DNA of 64,000 nucleotides from Pseudomonadota bacterium (GTDB taxonomy: Bacteria; Pseudomonadota; Gammaproteobacteria; Burkholderiales; UBA9220), in NCBI GenBank assembly GCA_021845865.1, contig JAJZVC010000002.1, positions 1-64,000 on the forward strand, read 5' to 3'. Positions 49,345-64,000 of this stretch are shown piece after piece. Each line of letters begins with the position of its first letter. The stretch's first letter is position 1. The position numbers were made by a program, and so were the translations under genes. Below the pieces are notes generated by a model. The model had not been told where the DNA came from. It saw only the letters and a program-made list of their open reading frames with translations, and searched no databases.

Positions 49345-50216
49345 TACCAAAATGGTTTTTGTTCTTGGGCGTTGATGGCGGGCTTGGGCTGGTGAATGTC
49401 GATGCCGCGCTGAACGTAGGCATGAAGCCGCTCATGGCATAGATTGAGCGCCTTGCTGGAAATGTCGCAGCCAATGAAGCTCGCTCCTTGCCGTAGCGCG
49501 GCGATGGCCGCGCTTCCAGAACCCACAAAGGGGTCGCAGACCATAAATTCACTGTTCTGCGGCGGTTTGCTGGCCGCGATCATCATTTCAAACAATTCCA
49601 CCGGTTTTTGGGTTGGATAGGGCGCGCGATGCAATCGCTTGATTCGCCAAACATCGGGAATATCCCGTCGGGAAAGAGGGCGTTTGCCCTTGCTGGCGAA
49701 AAGGATGAGTTCGGTTTGACGGCGGAAATAATGTCCCATCCCAATGTTCATCTTGTCCCAGACCACGATGTTTTTCACGTTGAAAAAATTGCGTACCAGC
49801 GGTCCCAGGGACAGCATGGAAAAAGAATCAAACATGATGAACAAATGGCTGTTTGGGCGCATCACCCGCTTACAATGCGCCAGGAATTGCTTATAGTTTT
49901 CCTCGGTGTCGTGGAACTCGGAAAACCACTTTCCGTTTTCGCCCTTCTCGTCGTATTTGCCGACGATTCTTCCCTTGCCCAGCATCAAATGCTGGTTCAT
50001 GCCGGAGTAGGCTGGGTCAGTAACGATTAGGTCGATGCTCTCGTCAGGCTGCGCGGCGAGAAATTGAATTACGTCCTGACGGAGGATTGTGGCTCCGGGT
50101 ACCGAAACCTCATGCAGGGGCTTGGGGGACGGGGATTCCGGAAACCGCTCTTGGCCATAAAGGCCCGTGCTTTCGGCTTCGGTCGAGTTTTCTTGGAATG
50201 CCATGTCCAATCCCAT
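49344..50216 (-). CDS. DNA methyltransferase of the AlwI-type system
   Basis: A 290-aa AdoMet-dependent methyltransferase. Motif IV is TDPAYSGMN (DPAY at residues 67-70), and motif I near the C-terminus is CDPFVGSGSAAIAALRQG, so it has beta-class motif order; adenine N6 is likely. It protects host sites recognised by the endonuclease that follows. Start candidates are ATG 50,216 and ATG 50,204. A TATAGT box lies about 20 bases upstream of the start. Only one methyltransferase is present, although AlwI-type sites are asymmetric. Confidence 0.9.
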   Translation of the reverse strand: MGLDMAFQENSTEAESTGLYGQERFPESPSPKPLHEVSVPGATILRQDVIQFLAAQPDESIDLIVTDPAYSGMNQHLMLGKGRIVGKYDEKGENGKWFSEFHDTEENYKQFLAHCKRVMRPNSHLFIMFDSFSMLSLGPLVRNFFNVKNIVVWDKMNIGMGHYFRRQTELILFASKGKRPLSRRDIPDVWRIKRLHRAPYPTQKPVELFEMMIAASKPPQNSEFMVCDPFVGSGSAAIAALRQGASFIGCDISSKALNLCHERLHAYVQRGIDIHQPKPAINAQEQKPFW

Positions 50217-50293
50217 CACCCAAAAACAAAACTACTATACACAATCTTGACTGAAAGGGTATCCCCGCTGGGGGCACCCCTACTGAATCCATA

Positions 50294-51355
50294 TCAGTGG
50301 TATTGCCGGCTCAACTCGTGGACCGCCTCCACCAGGGCGGCGGCGTTTTCCGGCGGGGTGAACTGGGAGATGCCGTGGCCCAGGTTGAAGACGTGGCCGG
50401 AACCCTGGCCGTAGCTGGCCAGCACCTTTTCCGCTTCGCGCCGCACCGCCTCGGGGTTGGAGAGCAGCACCGCCGGGTCCAGGTTGCCCTGGAGAGCCAC
50501 CTTGTCGCCGACGCGGCGGCGAGCCTCGCCGAGGTCCACGGTCCAGTCCAGGCCGATGGCGTCGCAGCCGGTGGCGGCGATGGACTCCAGCCACAGGCCG
50601 CCGCCCTTGGTGAAGAGGATCACCGGCACCTTTTCGCCGTTGTGCTCCCGCTTCAGGCCGGCGACGATGCGCTCCATGTAGGACAGGGAGAATTCCCGGT
50701 AGGCGGCGTGGGACAGGGCGCCGCCCCAGGAGTCGAACACCATCACCGCCTGGGCGCCGGCCTCGATCTGGGCGTTGAGGTAAATGGTCACCGCCTGGGC
50801 GTTGATTTCCAGGATGCGGTGCAGCAGCTCGGGACGGCTGTAGGCCATGGTTTTCACCAGGGCGAAATCGCTGCTGGAACCGCCCTCCACCATGTAGCAG
50901 GCGAGGGTGAAGGGGCTGCCGGAGAAACCGATCAGGGGCACTTCGTTGTTGAGGGCCTTGCGAATCTGGCGCACGGCGTCCATGACGTAGCGCAGGTGGA
51001 CGTCGGGGTCGGGAACGGCGAGGTCGCGGATTTCCCATTCGTCCCGCAGGGGACGCTCGAATTTGGGGCCTTCGCCCTGGGAGAAGTACAGGCCCAGGCC
51101 CATGGCGTCGGGGATGGTGAGGATGTCGGAGAACAGGATCGCCGCGTCGAGGGGAAAGCGGGCCAGGGGCTGGAGCGTCACCTCGGTGGCCAGGTCCGGG
51201 CTCTTGCACAGGTTGAGAAAATTGCCTGCCCGGGCGCGGGTTTCGTTGTATTCCGGCAGGTAGCGGCCCGCCTGGCGCATCATCCAGATGGGGGTGTAGT
51301 CGGTGGGCTGGCGCAGCAGGGCGCGCAGGAAGGTGTCGTTTTTCAGTTTGCTCAT
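50294..51355 (-). CDS. hemE: Uroporphyrinogen decarboxylase
   Basis: A 353-aa haem-synthesis enzyme that converts uroporphyrinogen III to coproporphyrinogen III. The signatures [19 protein letters not shown] (with the catalytic Arg), [28 protein letters not shown] and [19 protein letters not shown] are all present. It starts [18 protein letters not shown]. Length matches E. coli HemE (354 aa). It lies downstream of gltD behind a terminator, so it has its own promoter or reads through. Confidence 0.97.
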   Translation of the reverse strand: MSKLKNDTFLRALLRQPTDYTPIWMMRQAGRYLPEYNETRARAGNFLNLCKSPDLATEVTLQPLARFPLDAAILFSDILTIPDAMGLGLYFSQGEGPKFERPLRDEWEIRDLAVPDPDVHLRYVMDAVRQIRKALNNEVPLIGFSGSPFTLACYMVEGGSSSDFALVKTMAYSRPELLHRILEINAQAVTIYLNAQIEAGAQAVMVFDSWGGALSHAAYREFSLSYMERIVAGLKREHNGEKVPVILFTKGGGLWLESIAATGCDAIGLDWTVDLGEARRRVGDKVALQGNLDPAVLLSNPEAVRREAEKVLASYGQGSGHVFNLGHGISQFTPPENAAALVEAVHELSRQYH

Positions 51356-51368
51356 GATTTCCCGCCGC

Positions 51369-51400
51369 AAAAAAACCGAGGCCAGCTTGCGCTGGCCCCG
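51369..51400 (-). terminator. gltBD terminator
   Basis: On the minus strand GGCCAGC-GCAA-GCTGGCC, with outer CCGG/CCTCGG extension, followed by seven T. It lies 12 bases after the gltD stop. Confidence 0.9.
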
Positions 51401-51411
51401 GATGTTAGGGA

Positions 51412-57281
<5,870 letters not shown>

Positions 57282-57368
57282 TGCCGACTCGAAAAACAAG
57301 TGAAAAGCGTTAAATTGTAGCCGGAAAGCAGCGAGGGGACAACGGTTTGCAGCAAAAGGCGGCGGGAC

Positions 57369-58502
57369 TCAGGCCAGTTCTTCCATCACGAACAGGCGGC
57401 GGTATTCGCGCATGGCGTAGCGGTCGGTCATGCCGGCGATGTAGTCGGCGATGGCGCGGGGCTGGTCCTGCTTCGCCTTTTCCTGGAACTGGGGCGGCAG
57501 CAGGGTGGGGTTGTCCATGAAGGCGGCGAACAGTTCCCGCACGATGCGGCGGGACTTGTTGCTCATGCGGTTGACCCGGTAGTGGCGGTAGAGATGCTGG
57601 CGCAGGAAGGACTTGAGCTCCTTCTGCTCCTGCTGGATGGCGGGGCTGAAGGCCATCAGGGCCGGGGCGGCGCGCACGTCGTCCAGGCTCCGGGGGGCGG
57701 CGTCGCGGAGGTTGGCGGCGCTCTGGGTGATGAGGTCCAGGACCAGGGTGCCGATCATGCGCCGCACGGTTTCATGGATTACACGGCGGCCGCTGAGGCC
57801 GGGATATGCGGCATAGACCTCGTGGAGGTGGCGGGCGAAAACGGGAACTTCCTCCAGTTGCTCCAGGGCGAGAAGTTCCGAGCGCAGGCCGTCGTCGATG
57901 TCGTGGTTGTTGTAGGCGATTTCGTCCGCCAGGTTGGCGAGCTGGGCTTCCAGGGAGGGGCGCTCGCCCTTGAGGAAGCGTTCCCCCACCTCCCCCAGCT
58001 CCCGGGCGTCCTGGGGCGAACAGTGCTTGAGGATGCCTTCCCGGGTTTCGAAGGTGAGGTTGAGGCCGTCGAACTCGGCGTAACTTTCCTCCAGCTTGTC
58101 CACCACCCGCAGGGATTGGAGGTTGTGCTCGAAGCCGCCGTAGTCCTTCATGCACTCGTTGAGGGCGTCCTGCCCGGCGTGGCCGAAGGGGGTGTGCCCC
58201 AGGTCGTGGGACAGGGCGATGGCTTCCACCAGGTCCGGGTTGAGACCCAGGTTGCGGGCCACCGTACGGCCGATCTGGGCCACTTCCAGGCTGTGGGTGA
58301 GACGGGTGCGGAACAGGTCGCCCTCGTGGTTGACGAAGACCTGGGTCTTGTATTCGAGGCGGCGGAAGGCGGTGGAGTGGATGATGCGGTCCCGGTCCCG
58401 CTGGAATTCACTGCGGCTGGTGGGGGGCGGCTCAGGGACGCGCCGTCCCTTGGAGTTGGCGTCCTGGACCGCGTAGGGGGCGAGATCAGCGGGGCAGGAC
58501 AT
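57369..58502 (-). CDS. dgt: dGTPase-like triphosphohydrolase
   Basis: A 377-aa HD-superfamily enzyme that hydrolyses dGTP or other dNTPs to nucleoside and tripolyphosphate. HD metal ligands are in [16 protein letters not shown] and [21 protein letters not shown], and the late Asp in [19 protein letters not shown]. It starts [20 protein letters not shown]. It overlaps the aroB end by 17 bases. The order aroK, aroB, dgt, gltB is a common betaproteobacterial cluster. Confidence 0.94.
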   Translation of the reverse strand: MSCPADLAPYAVQDANSKGRRVPEPPPTSRSEFQRDRDRIIHSTAFRRLEYKTQVFVNHEGDLFRTRLTHSLEVAQIGRTVARNLGLNPDLVEAIALSHDLGHTPFGHAGQDALNECMKDYGGFEHNLQSLRVVDKLEESYAEFDGLNLTFETREGILKHCSPQDARELGEVGERFLKGERPSLEAQLANLADEIAYNNHDIDDGLRSELLALEQLEEVPVFARHLHEVYAAYPGLSGRRVIHETVRRMIGTLVLDLITQSAANLRDAAPRSLDDVRAAPALMAFSPAIQQEQKELKSFLRQHLYRHYRVNRMSNKSRRIVRELFAAFMDNPTLLPPQFQEKAKQDQPRAIADYIAGMTDRYAMREYRRLFVMEELA

Positions 58503-59574
58503 GGCCCTCGAGGGTTGCCGCCAGTTGCTCCGCCGGCACGTCGCCGCTGATGAAGGCCTCGCCGATGCGGCGCAGGAGAACGAAACGGATTTTCCCGCCC
58601 TCCACCTTCTTGTCGATTTCCATCGCCTTCAGGTAGGCCTCCACTCCCAGGTCCGGGGCGGCATCGGGCAGGCGGGCACGGCGCAGCAGGGCGCGGATGC
58701 GCTCCACGTCGGCGTCGCTCAGATGGCCCAGGCGCCGGGACAAATCGGCGGCCAGCACGGTGCCGCCGGCCACCGCTTCGCCGTGAAGCCAGACGCCATA
58801 GCCCATCCCCGCTTCGATGGCGTGACCGAAGGTGTGGCCGAGGTTGAGGTAGGCGCGGATGCCGCCTTCCTTTTCGTCGGCGGCCACGACGGCAGCCTTA
58901 TTCTCGCAGGAGCGGCGGATGGCGTAGGCCAGGGCCTCCGGGTCCCGGGCCAGGAGCCGGTCCATGTTCTCTTCCAGCCAGTCGAAGAAAGGCAGGTCGC
59001 CGATCAGGCCGTACTTGATTACTTCGGCCAGGCCGGCGGAGAGCTCACGGTCCGGCAGGGTGTTCAGGGTGGCGGTGTCGGCCAGCACCACGCGGGGCTG
59101 GTAGAAGGCGCCGATCATGTTCTTGCCCAGGGGGTGGTTGATGCCGGTTTTGCCGCCGACGGAGGAATCCACCTGGGACAGGAGGGTGGTGGGAACCTGG
59201 ATGAAGGGCACCCCCCGCTGGTAACAGGCGGCGGCGAAGCCGGTGAGGTCGCCGATGACCCCGCCGCCCAGGGCGACGAGGGTGGTCTTGCGCTCGGCGC
59301 GGCTTTCAAGCAGGGCGTCGAATATGCGGTTGAGGGTTTCCCAGTTCTTGAACTCCTCTCCGTCAGGGAGGATCACCGGAGTCACGGCCACGCCGTTGCG
59401 TTCCAGGCCGGTGGAAAATTTGTCCAGATAAAGCGGCGCCACCGTGGTGTTGGTGACGATGACCGCCTGCTTGATGGGCAGGTGCTCCAGGATAAGTTGG
59501 GGCTGTTCCAGCAGACCGGTGCCGATGTGAATCGGATAGCTGCGGTCGCCGAGGTCAACGGTCAAGGTTTGCAT
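58486..59574 (-). CDS. aroB: 3-dehydroquinate synthase
   Basis: A 362-aa enzyme, second step of the shikimate pathway. NAD-binding [20 protein letters not shown], substrate and zinc site [46 protein letters not shown] and [18 protein letters not shown] are all present. It starts [20 protein letters not shown]. It overlaps aroK by 20 bases, giving translational coupling. Length matches E. coli AroB (362 aa). Confidence 0.97.
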   Translation of the reverse strand: MQTLTVDLGDRSYPIHIGTGLLEQPQLILEHLPIKQAVIVTNTTVAPLYLDKFSTGLERNGVAVTPVILPDGEEFKNWETLNRIFDALLESRAERKTTLVALGGGVIGDLTGFAAACYQRGVPFIQVPTTLLSQVDSSVGGKTGINHPLGKNMIGAFYQPRVVLADTATLNTLPDRELSAGLAEVIKYGLIGDLPFFDWLEENMDRLLARDPEALAYAIRRSCENKAAVVAADEKEGGIRAYLNLGHTFGHAIEAGMGYGVWLHGEAVAGGTVLAADLSRRLGHLSDADVERIRALLRRARLPDAAPDLGVEAYLKAMEIDKKVEGGKIRFVLLRRIGEAFISGDVPAEQLAATLEGHVLPR

Positions 59575-60106
59575 GGGCGGTGCTCGGTTCCTGAAGTTTC
59601 TTTTCCAACTGGCGTACCAGTTGGGGCACGCTTTGCTGGCCGGTGTCGACGATGATGTCGGCAATTTCCCGGTAGAGGGGGTCGCGCTGGGCGAACAGTT
59701 CTTCCAGCTTTTTTTGCGGGTCGGCGGTCTGCAACAAGGGCCGGTTCTTGTCGTGGCGCGTACGGGCCAGAAGGTCGGTGATTGTGGCCCGCAGGTAGAC
59801 CACCAAACCACGGGAATGCAGGTTGGCGCGGTTTTGCTCGTTCAATACGGCGCCGCCGCCGGTCGCCAGTACGATATTGCCGCGCTGGGTCAACTCTTCG
59901 ATCATGGCTTGTTCGCGAAGACGAAAGCCGCCTTCCCCTTCCAATTCGAAAATGGTGGGAATATTGACGCCTGTGCGGGATTCGATTTCATGATCGGAAT
60001 CGAGGAAATCCTTGTCCTGGGACTTGGCGAGTTGTCGCCCAATGGTCGTTTTGCCGGCGCCCATCAGCCCCACCAGAAATATGTTGCCGGTCTTGCTTCC
60101 TTTCAT
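59555..60106 (-). CDS. aroK: Shikimate kinase
   Basis: A 183-aa P-loop kinase that phosphorylates shikimate. Walker A is GLMGAGKTT (residues 13-21), the substrate Asp is in [29 protein letters not shown], the glycine loop is ATGGGAV, and the lid Arg is in RPLLQT. It lies downstream of pilQ behind a terminator. The pilus-aroK-aroB order is conserved across many Proteobacteria. Confidence 0.96.
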   Translation of the reverse strand: MKGSKTGNIFLVGLMGAGKTTIGRQLAKSQDKDFLDSDHEIESRTGVNIPTIFELEGEGGFRLREQAMIEELTQRGNIVLATGGGAVLNEQNRANLHSRGLVVYLRATITDLLARTRHDKNRPLLQTADPQKKLEELFAQRDPLYREIADIIVDTGQQSVPQLVRQLEKKLQEPSTAHANLDR

Positions 60107-60123
60107 GATGGGGAATTGTAACG

Positions 60124-60152
60124 GAAAAAGCCGTGCTCAAGGAGCACGGCTT
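60124..60152 (-). terminator. pil operon terminator
   Basis: On the minus strand AGCCGTGCTC-CTT-GAGCACGGCT followed by TTTT. It lies 28 bases after the pilQ stop and just upstream of aroK. Confidence 0.9.
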
Positions 60153-60179
60153 TGACGGTGGTTACGCTAAATAAGGGTG

Positions 60180-62342
60180 TTATTGGATATTGAAGCCGTC
60201 CTTGACGATTTTCGGCGTGACGAAAATCAGCAGCTCGGTCTTGTTGTCCCAGGCGGTACGGTTCTTGAACAGGAAGCCCACCACCGGGATGTCTCCCAAC
60301 ACGGGCACCTTGGTCGTCGTATCGCGTTTGTCCTGGGTGTAGATGCCGCCGATGACGACCGTGCCCCCGTTCTCGACCAGAACCTGGGTGGCCACTTGCT
60401 TGGTATCGATGGAGGGACCCGCGGTGGTGGTGGTGCCGACGCTATCCTTGTTCACCTTGAGGTCCATGATGATGTTGTCGTCCGGGGTGATCTGAGGCTT
60501 GACCTTCAGGCTCAAGGTGGCCTTCTTGAAGGATACGCTGGTGGCGCCGCTGCTGGTCGCTTGCTGGTAGGGAATTTCCGTGCCTTGCTCAATGGTGGCT
60601 TCCACTTGATCGGCGGTAACCACTCGGGGATTGGAGATCACCTTGCCGCCGCCGTCGGCTTCCAGGGCCGACAGTTCCAGGTTGAGGAAGCGGCTGCTGT
60701 TGGCATGGAAAATCGACAGCGCGATGCTGCCGGGGTTGAAGCCGCCGATGCCGGTCGCGGGCATGTTGACGGAATAGGACTGGGTGATTTTGGGAATCGG
60801 CGTGGAAACCTGGCTGGTCAAATACGTGGTGGTATCCAGAGTGCCGCCCACGTTGGCCCGGATATTACTCTGGCCGCTGGTGGAGTCCGGGCGGCTGGAC
60901 ATGTCATTGACACCCAGGCGTGCGCCGATGTTCTTGGAAAAATCGTCCCGTGCCTCGACGATGCGCGCATCGATCAGCACCTGCCGGACAGCAACATCGA
61001 TCTGGTCAACCAAGCGCCGGATATCCTCCAGCTTGCTCGGCGTGTCCTGGACGAACAGGGAGTTGGTCCGGGCGTCCACCACCACGCTGCCGCGCTTGGA
61101 GAGGATTTTCTGGTTGGGGTCGCTGAGAATCTTCTGCACGTCCGCCGCTTTTTGATATTTCATCTGGAAGCGTTCGGTTTGCACCGGTTCCAATTCGGAT
61201 ATCTGCTGTTTGGATTCCAGGGCGAGCTTCTCCTTGGTGGCGAGTTCGTCCCGGGGGGCGATCCAGATCACGTTGCCGGAGCGGCGCATGTCCAGCCCCT
61301 TGCTTTGCAGAATGATGGCCAGGGCTTGGTCCCAGGGCACGTCCTTGAGGCGGAGCGTCAAACTGCCGCCGACGGAGTCGCTGGTGACGATGTTGAGCCC
61401 GGTGAAGTCAGCGATCACCTGCAGCACGGCCCGAACCTCCACGTTCTGGAAGTTGAGGGACAGCTTGTCGCCGGTATAGCCCTTGCCTTCGCCCAGGCCG
61501 GGTTTGCTCGCCTCTTCCACGCCCTTAACCTCGACGATGAATTGGCGATCGGTCTGATAGGCGGAGTACTCCCAGTTTCCCTTGGGGGTGATGACCATGC
61601 GCACGTTGCTGCCGTTGCGGCTGGTGTCGACGAACTGGACCGGGGTGCCGAAGTCCGTCACGTCCAGTTTGCGCTCCAGATTCCGCGGTAAGCCGGTATT
61701 GCTGATATCCACCACCAAATCCTTGCCGCGCTTGCGGATGTCGATGCCTACGGCGGTATCGGACAAATCGGTAATAATGCGGCCCTCGTTGTTGGCGCCA
61801 CGGCGGAAGTCGATATCCCGCACCGTATGGGGTTGGGCGGTAGGAGCCGCTTCGGCGAAACGGGTGGTGACGTTGGAAGTGGTTTTCACGCCCTCCGGAC
61901 TTTGCAGGGTTAGCAGGAGGGTTTTCCCTTCTACGCGGGTATCGTAAGTGGCGGGGCGATTAAGGTTGATGACCATGCGGGTGCGGGTGCCTGCCTGGAC
62001 CACATTGACGCTGCGCAGCACCCCTTCTTCGGCGCTAACGGTGTTTTTTCCCAGCTTGTTGGCGGTGTTGGGGAAATCCAGGGCGATGCGCGGGGGATTG
62101 TTGACGACGAAGCCGGCAGGAGGGGCCTGCAGTGCCTGTTTAAGGCCTATTTTGACGATCAGCTTCCCATCCGGAGCGGAAGTGTAATCCACGCTTTCGA
62201 TGGCGTTGTCCGACGTGGTTGAGGTGCTTGCGGTTTCTGAGGCGGCCGCCGAAACGCTGAGGGCAAGGGAGGCGGGAACAACGCACAGCAGCGCAGCGAA
62301 AACCCACGAAGGGGAAAGGATGGAATGGGCATGCGTTTTCAT
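60180..62342 (-). CDS. pilQ: Type IV pilus secretin PilQ
   Basis: A 720-aa outer-membrane secretin. Signal peptide (residues 5-34), two AMIN domains (VDYTSAPDGKLIVKIGL; VRDIDFRRGANNEGRIITDL), an STN/N0 domain (YTGDKLSLNFQNVEVRAVLQVIADFTGLNIVTSDSV), a secretin N1 domain, and the secretin core with GTEIPYQQATSSGATSVSFKKA and VENGGTVVIGGIYTQDK. Length is typical. Pili are extruded through the ring. It follows pilP by 9 bases. Confidence 0.96.
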   Translation of the reverse strand: MKTHAHSILSPSWVFAALLCVVPASLALSVSAAASETASTSTTSDNAIESVDYTSAPDGKLIVKIGLKQALQAPPAGFVVNNPPRIALDFPNTANKLGKNTVSAEEGVLRSVNVVQAGTRTRMVINLNRPATYDTRVEGKTLLLTLQSPEGVKTTSNVTTRFAEAAPTAQPHTVRDIDFRRGANNEGRIITDLSDTAVGIDIRKRGKDLVVDISNTGLPRNLERKLDVTDFGTPVQFVDTSRNGSNVRMVITPKGNWEYSAYQTDRQFIVEVKGVEEASKPGLGEGKGYTGDKLSLNFQNVEVRAVLQVIADFTGLNIVTSDSVGGSLTLRLKDVPWDQALAIILQSKGLDMRRSGNVIWIAPRDELATKEKLALESKQQISELEPVQTERFQMKYQKAADVQKILSDPNQKILSKRGSVVVDARTNSLFVQDTPSKLEDIRRLVDQIDVAVRQVLIDARIVEARDDFSKNIGARLGVNDMSSRPDSTSGQSNIRANVGGTLDTTTYLTSQVSTPIPKITQSYSVNMPATGIGGFNPGSIALSIFHANSSRFLNLELSALEADGGGKVISNPRVVTADQVEATIEQGTEIPYQQATSSGATSVSFKKATLSLKVKPQITPDDNIIMDLKVNKDSVGTTTTAGPSIDTKQVATQVLVENGGTVVIGGIYTQDKRDTTTKVPVLGDIPVVGFLFKNRTAWDNKTELLIFVTPKIVKDGFNIQ

Positions 62343-62351
62343 CGTTTGCTC

Positions 62352-62870
62352 CTACTGTTCCTGCAGTGTCATGCTGGTTTCCCGTTCGGTCCAGTTACCG
62401 CCAGCATCTTCCACGGTTTCTTTGAGGGTGATTTCTGTTTCGGTGATGGCCATGATCTTGCCGTAGTTCTGTCCCAGGTAGTTGCCTACCTTGACCCGGT
62501 AGATATTGTTGTCCGGCGTTTTGATCAGACCATAGAAAACCGGGGCTTTCTTATTGGGTTCCCTTTGTTCCAGGGAGCCCACCATTTTCAGGTTTTCCAA
62601 GGGGAAGTTTTCCAGCAGCTCGCGGGGGCGGTTTACGTCGGGCTGGAGTCCGCCGCCCTTGCCGGTAGGCTTGAGCTTCCGCGGTTTGAAGGGATCCGGA
62701 ATATCAAAAGCGTCGTAGGTGAAAGGCGTATAGGGCTTGACTTGCGGCAGCGGTTCCACCTTGCCCTTCATGTCCTTGCCGGCATCCTTGACGAACTGCC
62801 TCAGGTCGTCGTTCTGGTCGCCGCACGCGGCCAGTCCCAAGCAAAGAGATAAAAGCAGAAGCTTCTTCAC
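62352..62870 (-). CDS. pilP: Pilus assembly lipoprotein PilP
   Basis: A 172-aa lipoprotein with lipobox LAAC (Cys16). The conserved part is YTYDAFDIPDPF-like (FTYDAFDIPDPFKP), LENFPLENLKMVGSL, and IYRVKVGNYLGQNYGKIMAITETEITLKETVED, the PilP beta-domain. It links the inner-membrane PilNO complex to PilQ. GTG start overlaps the pilO stop (GTGA). Confidence 0.95.
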   Translation of the reverse strand: MKKLLLLSLCLGLAACGDQNDDLRQFVKDAGKDMKGKVEPLPQVKPYTPFTYDAFDIPDPFKPRKLKPTGKGGGLQPDVNRPRELLENFPLENLKMVGSLEQREPNKKAPVFYGLIKTPDNNIYRVKVGNYLGQNYGKIMAITETEITLKETVEDAGGNWTERETSMTLQEQ

Positions 62871-63526
62871 TTTTTCCCTCCCTTGGCCTTGGCCTGCTCC
62901 GCCTTCTTCCGGGCAGCGATTTCATCATCGCTCAAATAGCGGAAGGTTTTCGCCACGGCGGTCATGGTGAGGTTGCCGCCTTTTTCGGGGGTAATGCTGA
63001 TGTTGTTGAGGGTGACAATCCGCGGCAATTGCGCCACATCGCTGGCAAAGGCCCCAAAGTCGTGATAGCCGCCGGTTACCTGGATGGCGATGGGTTGCTC
63101 GGCGAAATTCTCGGTCAAGGTTTCGTTGCCGGGCTTAAACAGCACGAATTCAAGCCCGCGGCCGACCCCCGCCTGGTTGATATCGGTAATCAGGGCATCC
63201 ATTTCGGACTTGTTGGGCAATTGCCGCAACATGGCCCCGAAAGACTGGTTGATATCCTTGAGCTGCTGCTTGTAGGTATCGAGGTTGATGGCCTGTTGTT
63301 TCTTGTCCAGAAAAGTTTGACGCAGCTTTTCCTCTTCCGCCTGGGCGGCGTTGAGGGTATCCATCTGGTCGCTCCAGTCGAGGAAATAACCGAGGCCGAG
63401 GATGACGGAAAAAAGAAGGGCCAGTGCTACCGCCTTGGCGGCCATGGGCCAGCTGCCCGGATCGTTCGGGTCCAGCTGTTGGAAATCGAAGCCCTTGAGC
63501 TCGGCGATAATATCGTTCACATTCAT
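62867..63526 (-). CDS. pilO: Pilus assembly protein PilO
   Basis: A 219-aa bitopic inner-membrane protein: a short cytoplasmic segment, one membrane helix (AVALALLFSVILGLGYFLDW), a periplasmic coiled coil (LNAAQAEEEKLRQTFLDKKQQAINLDTYKQQLKD) and a ferredoxin-like domain (VTGGYHDFGAFASDVAQLPRIVTLNNISI). It dimerises with PilN. A Lys/Ala-rich tail follows. The ATG overlaps the pilN stop. Confidence 0.95.
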   Translation of the reverse strand: MNVNDIIAELKGFDFQQLDPNDPGSWPMAAKAVALALLFSVILGLGYFLDWSDQMDTLNAAQAEEEKLRQTFLDKKQQAINLDTYKQQLKDINQSFGAMLRQLPNKSEMDALITDINQAGVGRGLEFVLFKPGNETLTENFAEQPIAIQVTGGYHDFGAFASDVAQLPRIVTLNNISITPEKGGNLTMTAVAKTFRYLSDDEIAARKKAEQAKAKGGKK

Positions 63527-64000
63527 GGCTTAGCCCCCTTTTTGGGTTCGGCCGGGACTTCCGGTGCCGGGGGGACCAGTTTCATGGTCATGGCAAATTC
63601 ACTGGCACGCAGGTTATTGACGGTTGCCGCTTTAATCACCACAAGTTGCGGAGACTGCAGCCAGACGGACGATTCGATGTTGCGCATCAAGGTGGAAACC
63701 CGGGCGTTGGATTGAGCGTAACCGGAGATGCTGATGTCGTTCCCTTGCTGCTTGACGGAAGACAGGTAAACCCCCTCCGGCAGGATGCGCACCAGCTGGT
63801 CGAGCAGATGGACCTCGATGCTGCGGTTGCTTTGCAGGCCTTCGACAGCCTGTTTCCGTGCCAGCAACTCCCGAATTTGTTCCTTGAGTTTCTTGATCTC
63901 TTCGATCTGCTTGTCCAGCTTTGCCGTTTCGGCCTTGAGAAACTCGTTGCGCCCGTTTTGGGTGTCAATGCGAGAGCTGATGGCGGTATGCACCAGTAGC
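63523..64000 (-). CDS. pilN: Pilus assembly protein PilN, 3-prime part
   Basis: The last 159 residues of PilN; the N-terminal cytoplasmic motif and most of the membrane helix are beyond the right edge. Visible are a coiled coil (NEFLKAETAKLDKQIEEIKKLKEQIRELLARKQAVEGLQ), then LDQLVRILPEGVYLSSVKQQGNDISISGYAQSNARVSTLMRNIESS, the PilN periplasmic ferredoxin-like domain, and a Pro/Glu/Lys tail. The frame is open to base 64,000. Confidence 0.93.
   Translation of the reverse strand, partial: LLVHTAISSRIDTQNGRNEFLKAETAKLDKQIEEIKKLKEQIRELLARKQAVEGLQSNRSIEVHLLDQLVRILPEGVYLSSVKQQGNDISISGYAQSNARVSTLMRNIESSVWLQSPQLVVIKAATVNNLRASEFAMTMKLVPPAPEVPAEPKKGAKP

Overview
The window looks like a GC-rich betaproteobacterial chromosome, most like Rhodocyclales or relatives. 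The reasons are the host gene order pilN-O-P-Q, aroK, aroB, dgt, gltB, gltD, hemE, priA, argS, SPOR protein, dsbA, the paired small c-type cytochromes, and protein sequences of that class. This assignment is an inference from gene content and order; no search was run.

Positions 1 to about 35,240 are a prophage or phage-derived island with a lambda-type head and a long non-contractile tail. Its left end lies outside the window. Late genes run on the minus strand from 15,101 down to 1: terminase small and large subunits, two small fibre-like proteins, gpW-like joiner, portal, S49 protease, decoration protein, major capsid, head-tail joiner, tail terminator, tail tube, tail assembly chaperone pair with a -1 frameshift on T TTT TTT, tape measure and distal tail proteins. 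A plus-strand block of four small genes (15,208-16,939) follows, each preceded at a fixed distance by the same 30-bp element. Next come two tandem ParB-domain DNA methyltransferases (16,903-19,574). An early minus-strand operon (27,982 down to 19,961) encodes DNA-binding proteins, a RecA-like ATPase with a putative ssDNA-binding partner, a P63C protein, a PD-(D/E)XK nuclease, a P4-type primase-helicase and a RuvC-like resolvase. Tandem palindromes (28,078-28,115) lie upstream of it. A serine recombinase module with DUF2924 (28,142-30,625) ends the phage core.

At 30,714-34,994 is a plus-strand cargo segment: a secreted thermonuclease, a LexA-type winged-helix regulator whose promoter spacer is filled by a perfect palindrome, a 262-aa protein starting Met-Gly, a 704-aa QueC-like PP-loop protein fused to an unusual C-terminal domain, and a small ADP-ribosyltransferase-like protein. 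I read the last three as a candidate QueC-based defence cassette related to Qat and type IV CBASS logic, but with a different gene set. It is the most interesting part of the window.

From a tRNA-Ala(CGC) gene at 35,279-35,354 rightward the DNA is host core: lgt and ilvD (divergent), a YyaL-type thioredoxin-domain protein, two tandem cytochromes c, a NarL-type regulator, dsbA, an FtsN-like SPOR protein, argS, a PilZ protein and priA. An inserted AlwI-type restriction-modification pair (47,566-50,216) separates priA from hemE. Then come gltD, gltB, dgt, aroB, aroK and the type IV pilus operon pilQ-P-O-N, which is cut by the right edge.
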